From an uncultured Phascolarctobacterium sp. (GTDB lineage Bacteria; Bacillota; Negativicutes; Acidaminococcales; Acidaminococcaceae): a stretch of DNA of 28,615 bases. The notes below the pieces were generated by a model that was not told where the DNA came from, made no database searches, and saw only the letters and a list, made by a program, of their open reading frames with translations. Positions within the stretch are counted from its first letter, which is position 1. Each line of letters opens with the position of its first letter. The stretch is from contig CAAEPE010000016.1 in NCBI GenBank assembly GCA_900757795.1, positions 1 to 28,615 on the forward strand, written 5' to 3'. A program made the position numbers and the translations under genes. Of the stretch, positions 8,510 through 16,293 are shown in pieces.

Positions 8510-9049
8510 ATGAAAAAAATAATTTTGCTCGTACTGCTTTTGTGCGCAGTAATAATTAGCGGCTGCGGCGAGGATAAAAAGCAGCCTGGCGGCGTAAATG
8601 AGGGGGCTAAGCAGGAGCAGACTGTACAGAAGCAAAGCTTTATAGTTTATCGTGCTGCGGCTGACGGCTCGGAAAAGCTGCTGCCGGAAAAATTTACGGT
8701 GGACGCTAACGGCAAGGGTATTGCTGAAAACGCTTTGATTGCCTTGGTCAGCACCAAGCCGCAGGATGCGCGCATGGATGATGTCATTCCTATCGGTACT
8801 AAGGTTTTGGCTTTACGCATTGACGATAAAGGCACGGCCTATGCGGATTTTTCTAAAGAATTGGCGAAAAAGGGACAGGGTTCCTATGGCGAAATGATGC
8901 TATGCTATGCCATTACCAATACGCTGACGGAATTTCCACAGATTAAAAGAGTACAGATTTTGATTGAAGGCCAAAAAGTAACAACCATCAGCGGTCATAT
9001 GGATGTAGAAGATCCCTTGGAAAGAAACGACAGCCTGTTAGGGAAATAG
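8510..9049 (+). CDS. GerMN-domain lipoprotein
   Basis: 179 aa. The signal (KKIILLVLLLCAVIISGC) ends in a lipobox with Cys19. The mature part is a GerMN domain of the Bacillus GerM type (about 50-165), with LIALVSTKPQDARMDDVIPIGTKVLALRIDDKGTAYADFS-like sequence and the typical CYAITNTLTEFPQIKRVQILIEGQ strand-helix. GerM in spore formers works in sporulation and germination with wall enzymes; GerMN lipoproteins in other bacteria are of unclear function. Its place 19 bases after the amidase gene, with ribosome binding site GGAGG, suggests the two act together on peptidoglycan. Confidence 0.85.
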   Translation: MKKIILLVLLLCAVIISGCGEDKKQPGGVNEGAKQEQTVQKQSFIVYRAAADGSEKLLPEKFTVDANGKGIAENALIALVSTKPQDARMDDVIPIGTKVLALRIDDKGTAYADFSKELAKKGQGSYGEMMLCYAITNTLTEFPQIKRVQILIEGQKVTTISGHMDVEDPLERNDSLLGK

Positions 9050-9063
9050 TGGAGATTTGATGT

Positions 9064-9537
9064 ATGGAAAAATATTTAGCATGCAGTGAGGCAACCGAGG
9101 CCTTTGGCAGATTTTTAGGCACCCGCTTGCAAAGCGGTGACGTAATTTGTATGAGCGGAGATTTAGGCGCAGGCAAAACCATTTTAAGCCGCGGTATTGC
9201 CCAAGCTTTAGGCGTAACGGCGGAGGAGGTTACCAGTCCTACCTTTGCCATTATGAATGTGTATCAGGGAAAAAATTTAGAGATACGCCATTTTGATTTA
9301 TATCGCCTTAACCGTCCGGAGGAGCTTGAGGATATTGGCTTTGAAGAATATGCAGGCGGCAGCGGTGTAACGCTTATAGAATGGGCAGAGCTTTTTCGTG
9401 AGCAGCTGCCGGAGGAATATTTGCAAATAGTTTTGCGCCGCGAGGGCGAGGGCAGAAAAATTTTGCTTACGGCTCATGGAGAGCGCTACGCAGCTTTGCT
9501 TGAGGAGGTAGAAAAAGTTGCTGACTTTAGCTATTGA
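9064..9537 (+). CDS. tsaE: tRNA t6A ATPase component TsaE
   Basis: 157 aa, typical length. TsaE binds and hydrolyses ATP to cycle the TsaB-TsaD complex that places threonylcarbamoyl on A37 of ANN-decoding tRNAs. The P loop MSGDLGAGKT (about 31-40) is followed by TSPTFAIMNVY and FDLYRL segments, and by IEWAELF, all standard in this family. The 3' end overlaps tsaB by 20 bases, giving translational coupling to its partner. Confidence 0.95.
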   Translation: MEKYLACSEATEAFGRFLGTRLQSGDVICMSGDLGAGKTILSRGIAQALGVTAEEVTSPTFAIMNVYQGKNLEIRHFDLYRLNRPEELEDIGFEEYAGGSGVTLIEWAELFREQLPEEYLQIVLRREGEGRKILLTAHGERYAALLEEVEKVADFSY

Positions 9538-10207
9538 TACTGCCACTAAGGTTTGCACCGTGGCTCTGTGCCGCGAGCAGGAAATTTTGGCAGAATATAC
9601 GATAAATATGGGAATGACTCACTCTGAGGGCTTGCTGCCTCAGCTGGAGCAGCTTTTTCAGCGTACGGGCGTGGAGAAAAAGGAAATTGGTCTGCTGGCT
9701 GTCAGCATGGGACCGGGATCTTTCACAGGCCTGCGCATTGGCTTGGCTACGGCGGAGGCGATGGCGTACGCTTGGCAGTGCTGTCTGCACGGCGTGGATA
9801 CCCTCAAAGCCTTGGCGTATAATATTCCTTTGGAGGGGGTAGTTTTGTCCCCGGTTTTAGATGCGCAGAAGGGGAATTTTTATCAGGCGCTGTACGAATG
9901 GCGTGCAGGCAAGTTGGTTGAGTTGGCGCCTGTGGCTGTTGTTAGTAAGCAGCAAGCTTTGGAGCGTTTGGCGTTGCAGAAAATGCCTGCGCTGCTTTTA
10001 GGCGAATGCGGCCGTTTAGCGCAGGATTTGCCTGGATGGGTTAAGGAAGCACCAAGCGCTTTGCGGATGCCCAAGGCCAGCAGCGTAGCTTTAGCGGCGT
10101 TGGCAGAATTTGATCCGCAAGCAGATAAGAAAATTTTTGGCTTAGAGCCATATTATATTAGAAGGTCAGAGGCAGAGGAACTGTGGGAGAAAAAACAGCA
10201 ACAATAA
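9518..10207 (+). CDS. tsaB: tRNA t6A scaffold protein TsaB
   Basis: 229 aa from a TTG start inside tsaE; AGGAGG at 9503-9508 sets this start at good spacing. TsaB is the inactive ASKHA-fold partner that dimerises with TsaD in the threonylcarbamoyl-transferase complex. The N-terminal MLTLAIDTATKVCTVAL and GMTHSEGLLPQLEQL, followed by VSMGPGSFTGLRIGLATA (about 64-81), are family signatures. The gene also overlaps rimI by 25 bases. Confidence 0.94.
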   Translation: MLTLAIDTATKVCTVALCREQEILAEYTINMGMTHSEGLLPQLEQLFQRTGVEKKEIGLLAVSMGPGSFTGLRIGLATAEAMAYAWQCCLHGVDTLKALAYNIPLEGVVLSPVLDAQKGNFYQALYEWRAGKLVELAPVAVVSKQQALERLALQKMPALLLGECGRLAQDLPGWVKEAPSALRMPKASSVALAALAEFDPQADKKIFGLEPYYIRRSEAEELWEKKQQQ

Positions 10208-10653
10208 ATTTTCGCGTCATGACGGAAAACGATATTGCCGCTGTGACGCAAATTGAAGCCGCGTCCTTTTATGATGCCTGGAACGAAAATATGCTGCGTA
10301 ATGAGCTGGAAAATAAATTGACTTATTATTTGGCTATGGAATGCGGCAGTAAGCTTATTGGCTATGCCGGCTTTTGGTTGGTAGCCGGAGAAGCACAAAT
10401 TACCAGAGTTGCAGTAACCATCTCCGAGCGAGGACAAGGCTATGGCACGCGTTTGACGGCGGCTTTGGTAAGCAAGGCGTGGGAGCTGGGTGCGGACGCC
10501 ATTACCCTGGAGGTGCGCGAAAGTAATTTAGCGGCGCAAAAAGCCTATTTAACCTGCGGCTTTGCCAGCGAAGGTATTAGGCCACGCTATTATGAGGACA
10601 ACCACGAAAATGCAGTGATTATGTGGTTGTATAAAGAGCAGAGAAAAATCTGA
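10183..10653 (+). CDS. rimI: RimI-type N-alpha-acetyltransferase (GNAT)
   Basis: 156 aa from GTG at 10183, with AGAGGAA upstream. It probably acetylates the N-terminus of ribosomal protein S18 and perhaps other proteins. A GNAT core is visible: RVMTENDIAAVTQIEAASF at the N-terminus, the acetyl-CoA pyrophosphate loop VTISERGQGYGTRL (about 85-98), and LEVRESNLAAQKAYLTCGF. An ATG at 10219 is possible but would remove the first beta strand. Location between tsaB and tsaD is a classic arrangement. Confidence 0.92.
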   Translation: MGEKTATINFRVMTENDIAAVTQIEAASFYDAWNENMLRNELENKLTYYLAMECGSKLIGYAGFWLVAGEAQITRVAVTISERGQGYGTRLTAALVSKAWELGADAITLEVRESNLAAQKAYLTCGFASEGIRPRYYEDNHENAVIMWLYKEQRKI

Positions 10654-10666
10654 AGAGGGTGCACAG

Positions 10667-11686
10667 ATGTGTGAAAAAAAGGATACTTATATATTAGGCA
10701 TTGAGTCCAGCTGTGACGAAACTGCGGCCTCGGTGGTGAAAAACGGACGCGAGGTTTTAAGCAATATTATTTCATCGCAAATTGTAATACACCGTAAATT
10801 TGGCGGTGTGGTGCCGGAGATTGCTTCGCGCAAGCATATTGAAAATATTATGCCGGTCATTGACGCTGCACTGCGTGAGGCTAAGGTGACACTGGAAGAA
10901 ATTGACGCTGTGGCTGTAACCTATGGCCCCGGCCTAGTAGGTGCGCTGCTGGTGGGACTTTCAGCGGCTAAATCGCTGGCGTGGGCTGCAGGCAAGCCGT
11001 TAATTGGTGTCAACCATTTAGAGGGTCATGTTTTTGCTAATTTTTTGGCGGACAGCGAACTGGAGCCGCCCTTTATGGCGCTGGTGGTCAGCGGCGGACA
11101 CACGGCCTTACTAAAAGTTACCGGCTATAACAGCTTTGAGCTTTTAGGTCAAACTCGTGACGACGCAGCCGGTGAAGCCTTTGATAAAATTGCCCGCGTT
11201 ATGGGTTTGCCCTATCCGGGCGGCCCGGAAATTGAGCGCTTGGCTTTAAACGGCAATGACCAATCTATGGCTTTTCCCTTGGCAAAATTGGATAAGCCTT
11301 ATGAATTTAGTTTCAGCGGTTTAAAATCTGCCGTTATCAATTATCTGCACAATCAGGAGCAGGCCGGCAGAGAAGTAAATCATGCCGATGTAGCGGCTTC
11401 CTTTCAAAAGGCAGTGGTGGACGCTTTAGTTAAGCAGGCGGTACTGGCTATGCAGGCAACAGGCTACAAAAAAATTGTTTTGGCTGGCGGCGTATCTGCC
11501 AACAAAACTTTACAAAATACTTTGGCAGCGGCAATGGAAAATATTGGTGCGCAGCTGGTACACCCAACACCGATTTTGTGTACCGATAATGCTGTTATGA
11601 TTGCCTGCCGCGGTTATTTTATGTATCAGGCTGGCATGAAAAGTCCACTCAATTTAAACGCTGTTCCATCATTAAAGTTAGGGTGA
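10667..11686 (+). CDS. tsaD: tRNA N6-adenosine threonylcarbamoyltransferase TsaD
   Basis: 339 aa, normal length. It is the catalytic subunit that moves threonylcarbamoyl from TC-AMP to A37. Evidence: LGIESSCDETAASV at the N-terminus, the metal-binding NHLEGHVFANFL histidines (about 115-119), VSGGHTALL, FDKIARVMGLPYPGGPEIE, FSGLKSAV, and LAGGVSANKTL. It ends the t6A block started by tsaE and tsaB; the fourth enzyme, TsaC/Sua5, is not in this window. No clear terminator follows; the next 147 bases contain DnaA-box-like sites. Confidence 0.96.
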   Translation: MCEKKDTYILGIESSCDETAASVVKNGREVLSNIISSQIVIHRKFGGVVPEIASRKHIENIMPVIDAALREAKVTLEEIDAVAVTYGPGLVGALLVGLSAAKSLAWAAGKPLIGVNHLEGHVFANFLADSELEPPFMALVVSGGHTALLKVTGYNSFELLGQTRDDAAGEAFDKIARVMGLPYPGGPEIERLALNGNDQSMAFPLAKLDKPYEFSFSGLKSAVINYLHNQEQAGREVNHADVAASFQKAVVDALVKQAVLAMQATGYKKIVLAGGVSANKTLQNTLAAAMENIGAQLVHPTPILCTDNAVMIACRGYFMYQAGMKSPLNLNAVPSLKLG

Positions 11687-11712
11687 ACAATTAAACAAAC
11701 AGTGCGTAACAC

Positions 11713-11827
11713 TGTGGATAATGTGAATAAACTTGCTCATAGTCCTAAAAATCCACATATTTTAGGTGCATAAGTCTGTGGATAGAGTGGATAGATTAGT
11801 GGATTATTTACAGCAGCCTGTGGAAAG
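11713..11827. promoter_or_regulatory. Cluster of seven DnaA-box-like 9-mers
   Basis: Read against TTATCCACA or its complement TGTGGATAA: 11713-11721 is a perfect match; 11722-11730 (TGTGAATAA) and 11777-11785 (TGTGGATAG) match 8 of 9; 11749-11757, 11786-11794, 11798-11806 and 11819-11827 match 7 of 9. Six have the same orientation, and two pairs are directly abutting. The cluster fills the gap between tsaD and the histidine kinase, so it could regulate the kinase operon or titrate DnaA. No AT-rich unwinding element or dnaA/dnaN gene is next to it. Confidence 0.6.
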
Positions 11828-11845
11828 GACAGTTTGGAGTATAAG

Positions 11846-13228
11846 ATGGAAAACATGTTGATAAATTTGGCGGCAGAACAAAAAAACAGTTTACAAACCA
11901 TGCAGGCTGTTTTAGGTTTGGCTGCAGATATGGCTCACGGCATTGTTACCATTTATTTACCTTGTGAGGATAAAAAATATTTGTATATTTTTAAGCAGGA
12001 GCAGCCGCGCACTCAGCGAGGCAATGTGCGTCCGGATTTAACGGGACGCAAGGTACGCACGGTGGAGGAGCCTATGGCGGCGCGTGCTCTGCAAAAAAAT
12101 ATTTCTGTAACCGGCAAACGAGAATGGAATTTAGGCGTGTTCAACAGCCTAGATGTTTTTCCGCTGCGGGATGCCCGCGGGCGCTGCTACGCTGCCATTA
12201 GCTTTGAAACTGCCGCTCCCGATAATATTATTACGCTGCAAAGCTTTGAATTTATCTGCAATATGCAGCAAGGCCTGTTAAATAATACTCATTACGGCAG
12301 AATGCAGCCTTCCGATGGTATTATGGTAGTTGATCCCAACAAACGCATTATTGCCGCTAACAATAGAGCTAAGCACATGTTTGATGTGATGGAAATACCG
12401 CAGCTGGTAGGCAGCCGCACTAACAGCGTAGCCATCAATTGGCCGTTGGTAGGCATGGTTATGGATACGGGCATAGCTGAAAGCAAGGAATTTAATATGT
12501 GCGGACTGCTGCTGTCCATGCGTGTGCTGCCCGTAGTGCCGCGTCCCAAAGGCGGCTGCGCTATTGTAATTTTGCAGGATATTACGGAGCTGCGCAAAAA
12601 AGACGAAGAGCTGCTGATAAAATCCGTAGTTATCAAAGAAATTCATCATCGGGTAAAAAATAATTTGCAGACTATTGCCAGCCTGCTGCGTTTGCAGGAG
12701 CGGCGCGCTCAATGCGGCGAAACCCGTTTAGTGCTGCGGGACTGCATCAGCCGCGTCAACAGTATTGCCATTGTTCACGAATATTTATCCCAGCAGGATT
12801 CCGGGCTCATTGACGTGGGCAGAGTTGCTAAAGGTATTTATCAGGCGATTATCGGCAGTATGCTGAATCCCGATTTTGTTTTGGAAGCAGAATTTCGCGC
12901 GGACGAGGTGCTGCTGCCTTCCGATAAGGCGACAAGTATTGCGCTGATTTTAAACGAGCTGCTGCAAAATACTATTGAGCACGCTTTTGCGGAGCGCGGA
13001 CACGGCAAGCTGCAAGTAAAATTTATAGAGGATGCGGAGGGCTGCACTCTGTCCATTGCCGATGACGGCGTAGGCTTGCCGCAGAATTTTAAAATTACAG
13101 GACATAAAAGTTTGGGGCTAAAAATAATTAAAACTATGGCAGAATCTGATTTGCAGGGTTCTTTTACCTTGACCAATAGACCGGAAGGCGGGACCATAGC
13201 AATAGTCAAAATTCCTACAGGCAGGTGA
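11846..13228 (+). CDS. Cytosolic sensor histidine kinase, PdtaS-like (HisKA_2)
   Basis: 460 aa from ATG at 11846, which has GGAG at ideal spacing; a TTG 12 bases upstream is the alternative. No membrane segment is present. An N-terminal GAF-like sensor (about 10-130) precedes a PAS domain (about 140-255, DGIMVVDPNKRIIAANNRA to VILQDITELRKK). The HisKA_2 phosphoacceptor motif IKEIHHRVKNNLQT (about 263-276) and an HATPase_c domain follow, with NELLQNTIEHAF (N box) and ADDGVGLP (G1 box). This order matches the PdtaS/EutW-type kinases that phosphorylate ANTAR antiterminators. The partner response regulator starts 6 bases downstream. The signal sensed is unknown. Confidence 0.88.
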   Translation: MENMLINLAAEQKNSLQTMQAVLGLAADMAHGIVTIYLPCEDKKYLYIFKQEQPRTQRGNVRPDLTGRKVRTVEEPMAARALQKNISVTGKREWNLGVFNSLDVFPLRDARGRCYAAISFETAAPDNIITLQSFEFICNMQQGLLNNTHYGRMQPSDGIMVVDPNKRIIAANNRAKHMFDVMEIPQLVGSRTNSVAINWPLVGMVMDTGIAESKEFNMCGLLLSMRVLPVVPRPKGGCAIVILQDITELRKKDEELLIKSVVIKEIHHRVKNNLQTIASLLRLQERRAQCGETRLVLRDCISRVNSIAIVHEYLSQQDSGLIDVGRVAKGIYQAIIGSMLNPDFVLEAEFRADEVLLPSDKATSIALILNELLQNTIEHAFAERGHGKLQVKFIEDAEGCTLSIADDGVGLPQNFKITGHKSLGLKIIKTMAESDLQGSFTLTNRPEGGTIAIVKIPTGR

Positions 13229-13234
13229 AAAAGT

Positions 13235-13816
13235 GTGTTGAAAAAATTAAGAATACTCTTAGCTGATGATGAAGCCATTTTGCGCTTAGACTTACGGGAA
13301 ATGCTGGCGGAAGCAGGACACGATGTAGTTGGCGAGGCAGCTAACGGTGAGGAAGCCGTCAAGATGGCGCGCCAGCTGCAGCCGGAATTTATTATTATGG
13401 ATGTAAAAATGCCGGTGATGGACGGCTTGACCGCCGCAAAAATTATCGCCGAAGAAAATATTGCGCCGGTTTTGCTGTTGACGGCTTACAGCCAGCAGGA
13501 TATTGTAGAAAAAGCTTCCGATGCAGGTGTTATCGCTTATTTGGTTAAACCAATTCGTGAGGAGCAGCTTTTTCCGGCGATGGAAATTGCAGCCAAACGT
13601 TTTACAGAAATGCAGCAGCTTAATTTAGAATTGGCACAGCTTAAAGACAGTTTGGAAACCCGCAAGCTTTTGGATAGAGCCAAGGGTATTTTAATGACTG
13701 CTCATGGCATGACTGAGCAGGAAGCCTACCGTAAAATGCAGCAGTTCAGTATGGCAAAACGTATTTCACTTAAATCCTTGGCAGAGCGCATAATCGCCGC
13801 CGATGCAAAAAAATAA
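13235..13816 (+). CDS. ANTAR-domain response regulator (transcription antiterminator)
   Basis: 193 aa from GTG, preceded by AGGTGA. The receiver domain (about 1-118) has the acidic pocket D11/D12, phosphoacceptor D56 in FIIMDVKMPVMDG, and the conserved lysine in AYLVKPI. A coiled-coil stretch (about 120-140) leads into a C-terminal ANTAR domain (about 135-190, RKLLDRAKGILMTAHGMTEQEAYRKMQ..). ANTAR proteins bind paired hexaloop hairpins in nascent RNA and prevent termination. With the preceding kinase it forms a PdtaS-PdtaR-like system. Its RNA targets are not evident within this window. Confidence 0.92.
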   Translation: MLKKLRILLADDEAILRLDLREMLAEAGHDVVGEAANGEEAVKMARQLQPEFIIMDVKMPVMDGLTAAKIIAEENIAPVLLLTAYSQQDIVEKASDAGVIAYLVKPIREEQLFPAMEIAAKRFTEMQQLNLELAQLKDSLETRKLLDRAKGILMTAHGMTEQEAYRKMQQFSMAKRISLKSLAERIIAADAKK

Positions 13817-13837
13817 AAATAAGCGTAGCTTAATTTC

Positions 13838-13868
13838 AATCGTCAGTTTTACACTGGCGATTTTTTTT
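13838..13868 (+). terminator. Intrinsic terminator after the ANTAR regulator
   Basis: A stem AATCGTCAG/CTGGCGATT with one G-T pair and a 7-base loop is followed by eight T residues. It separates the two-component operon from the groESL promoter. Confidence 0.8.
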
Positions 13869-13915
13869 GCGTAAAATAATTTGCAACAAAATTGTAAAAA
13901 AATCTGGTAAAGGGC

Positions 13916-13943
13916 TTGCATTTTTTTTCGATATGGATATAAT
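13916..13943 (+). promoter_or_regulatory. Sigma-A promoter of groESL
   Basis: TTGCAT (13916-13921) and TATAAT (13938-13943) are 16 bases apart. The CIRCE operator begins 11 bases after the -10 box, placing HrcA over the transcription start. Confidence 0.8.
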
Positions 13944-13954
13944 AATAATTGTAA

Positions 13955-13981
13955 TTAGCACTCGGGCAAAATGAGTGCTAA
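13955..13981. promoter_or_regulatory. CIRCE operator (HrcA binding site)
   Basis: TTAGCACTC-N9-GAGTGCTAA is a perfect match to the CIRCE consensus. HrcA binding here represses groESL in the absence of heat stress. Confidence 0.97.
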
Positions 13982-14038
13982 CAGAAAAAGCTTTTAAACA
14001 CATTGCAATTTATAAAGAACTCGAAAGGGGTTATGAAA

Positions 14039-14326
14039 ATGTTAAAACCATTAGCTAGTCATGTTGTTGTAGAACCTGTTGTACAAGAAGAAAAAACTGC
14101 CAGCGGTATTTTTCTGCCGGATACTGCTTCTAAAGAAAAACCGCAGCAAGGCAAAGTTATTGCTGTAGGTATTGGCAAATACACCGAAAATGGTACTTTG
14201 GTTAAACCCGAAGTTAAAGCAGGCGACGAAGTAGTTTTCGCAAAATACAGCGGAACTCCTATTAAACATGAAGGCAAAGAATATTTAATCTTAGAAGAAC
14301 GCGACATTCTTGCTGTTGTAGAATAA
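14039..14326 (+). CDS. groES: Co-chaperonin GroES
   Basis: 95 aa from ATG at 14039. The ribosome binding site AAAGGGG is 8 bases from this codon but only 2 bases from the upstream in-frame ATG at 14033, so the shorter start is preferred; it also gives the family's usual N-terminus. GroES caps the GroEL barrel for protein folding in the cytoplasm. The mobile loop is in EEKTASGIFLPDTASKEKPQQG (about 17-38, interrupted as usual by the GroEL-binding hydrophobic triplet), and KYSGTPIKHEGKEYLIL forms the late beta strands. It is first in the CIRCE-controlled operon. Confidence 0.97.
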   Translation: MLKPLASHVVVEPVVQEEKTASGIFLPDTASKEKPQQGKVIAVGIGKYTENGTLVKPEVKAGDEVVFAKYSGTPIKHEGKEYLILEERDILAVVE

Positions 14327-14391
14327 TTTTTTTGAAGATAACTTATTATTGAATAATTTTCTGTGAAATAAACTAAAAGGAGCGATTAAAA

Positions 14392-16020
14392 ATGGCTAAA
14401 CAAATTCTGTTTAATGAAGAAGCTCGCCGCAGCCTGGAACGCGGCGTAAATACCTTGGCTGATGCCGTAAAAGTAACCCTTGGTCCTAAGGGCCGCAACG
14501 TAGTTTTGGAAAAGAAATTTGGCGCGCCCACCATTACCAATGACGGTGTAACCATTGCCCGCGATATTGAGCTGGAAGATCCCTTTGAAAATATGGGCGC
14601 TCAATTAGTTAAAGAAGTTGCTATTAAAACCAACGATGTTGCCGGCGACGGTACTACCACCGCTACCGTTTTGGCACAAGCTATGATTAAAGAAGGCATG
14701 CGCAATGTTGCTGCCGGTGCTAATCCCATGGTACTGAAAAAAGGTATTAGAAAAGCAGTTGACGTTTTGGTTGACGAATTAAAAGGCATTTCTCAAAAGG
14801 TTGAAACTAAAGAAGCTAAAGCGCAGGTTGCTTCTATTTCCGCAGGCGATGAAGAAGTTGGCAAATTGATTGCCGACGCTATGGAAAAAGTTGGCGATGA
14901 TGGCGTTATTACTATTGAAGAATCCAAAACCATGGATACTTGCGTAGAAACCGTAGAAGGTATGCAATTTGACCGCGGCTACATTTCTCCTTACATGGCA
15001 ACCGACGCTGAAAAAATGGAAGCAGTTTTGAGCAATCCTTTCGTATTCATCACCGATAGAAAAATTACCATGATTCAAGACATTATGCCGGTTTTGGAAA
15101 AAGTTGTCCAAAGCGGCAGCGAACTCCTGATTATTGCTGAGGATATCGAAGGCGAAGCACTGGCAACCTTGGTTGTCAACAAACTGCGCGGCACCTTTAA
15201 GGCTGTTGCTGTAAAAGCTCCTGGCTTTGGCGACCGCCGCAAAGCAATGCTGCAGGATATTGCAACTCTGACCGGCGCAACTGTTATCAGCGAAGAAGTT
15301 GGCCGTAAGCTGGACAGTGCTACCATTGCAGACCTCGGCCGTGCAGGTCAGGTTCGCGTAACCAAAGAAATGACCACTATCGTTGACGGTCAAGGCGACA
15401 AGGAAGCTATTGCCGCTCGCGTTGCTCAAATTCGCGCGCAAATTCCGGAAACTACTTCTGAATTTGATAAAGAAAAATTACAAGAGCGTTTGGCTAAACT
15501 GGCAGGCGGCGTAGCAGTTATTAAAGTCGGCGCTGCAACCGAAGTTGAAATGAAAGAGAAAAAATTGCGCATTGAAGACGCTTTGAATGCAACTCGTGCA
15601 GCAGTTGCCGAAGGTATTGTTGCCGGCGGCGGCACCGCACTTTTGCAGGTACAGGCAGCTCTCGCTAAGCTGAAAGTAACCGGCGACGAGAAAACCGGCG
15701 TAGAAATTGTTAAACGCGCTATTGAAGAACCCGTTCGTCAAATCGCTTACAACGCAGGCTTGGAAGGCGCAGTAATTGTTGATTCTATTAAACGTAGCCG
15801 CAAGGGCGTTGGCTTCAATGCTGCTACCGAAAAATATGTTGACATGATTGCCGAAGGTATCGTAGATCCGACTAAAGTTACCAGAAGCGCACTGCAAAAT
15901 GCAGCCAGCATCGCGGCTATGGTTCTGACCACCGAATCCATTGTAGCTGATAAACCGGCTAAGGAAGGCGCTGTTCCGGCAATGCCTCCTATGGGCGGCG
16001 GTATGCCCGGCATGATGTAA
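14392..16020 (+). CDS. groEL: Chaperonin GroEL
   Basis: 542 aa, full length. The ATP-dependent double-ring chaperonin folds proteins with GroES. Seen are KVTLGPKGRNVVLEK, the nucleotide-binding NDVAGDGTTTATVLAQA (about 82-98), SISAGDEEVGKLIADAM, an intact apical domain with DRGYISPYM, and the GGM-rich C-terminal tail ending GGGMPGMM. Ribosome binding site AAAGGAG. Codon use is more biased than in neighbours, as expected for a very highly expressed gene. A strong terminator follows. Confidence 0.98.
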   Translation: MAKQILFNEEARRSLERGVNTLADAVKVTLGPKGRNVVLEKKFGAPTITNDGVTIARDIELEDPFENMGAQLVKEVAIKTNDVAGDGTTTATVLAQAMIKEGMRNVAAGANPMVLKKGIRKAVDVLVDELKGISQKVETKEAKAQVASISAGDEEVGKLIADAMEKVGDDGVITIEESKTMDTCVETVEGMQFDRGYISPYMATDAEKMEAVLSNPFVFITDRKITMIQDIMPVLEKVVQSGSELLIIAEDIEGEALATLVVNKLRGTFKAVAVKAPGFGDRRKAMLQDIATLTGATVISEEVGRKLDSATIADLGRAGQVRVTKEMTTIVDGQGDKEAIAARVAQIRAQIPETTSEFDKEKLQERLAKLAGGVAVIKVGAATEVEMKEKKLRIEDALNATRAAVAEGIVAGGGTALLQVQAALAKLKVTGDEKTGVEIVKRAIEEPVRQIAYNAGLEGAVIVDSIKRSRKGVGFNAATEKYVDMIAEGIVDPTKVTRSALQNAASIAAMVLTTESIVADKPAKEGAVPAMPPMGGGMPGMM

Positions 16021-16059
16021 GCAAAAGCTTGCACAAAAATTTACAGCTAAAATAAAATT

Positions 16060-16096
16060 AGGCTCACTGCTTGTTACAGGCAGTGAGCCTTTTTTT
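16060..16096 (+). terminator. Intrinsic terminator of groESL
   Basis: A perfect 11-bp stem AGGCTCACTGC/GCAGTGAGCCT with a 9-base loop is followed by seven T residues. Confidence 0.92.
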
Positions 16097-16223
16097 CATG
16101 ATTTTTTACCTGTCAAATTAAAAATGTGGTACAAAATATTATAAAGCCGCAAGTAATTTTAGTCAAATAGCAAGCCGTAAAATTTTTATCGGCGGCAAAT
16201 CTCAGCAAATCAATCCTAGGGTA

Positions 16224-16252
16224 TTGAGCAAGCGCAGGCAAAATGTTATAAT
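16224..16252 (+). promoter_or_regulatory. Sigma-A promoter for the SCIFF-maturase gene
   Basis: TTGAGC (16224-16229), a 17-base spacer and a perfect TATAAT (16247-16252) lie 42 bases before the start codon. Confidence 0.75.
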
Positions 16253-16293
16253 ACTATTTACGATTAAATTTGCAAAAAGAAAGGTTGAATTAG

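Noticed and set aside
11687..11845. Chromosomal origin of replication
   Set aside because: DnaA-like boxes are present, but there is no dnaA, dnaN, rpmH or gyr context and no long AT-rich unwinding tract.
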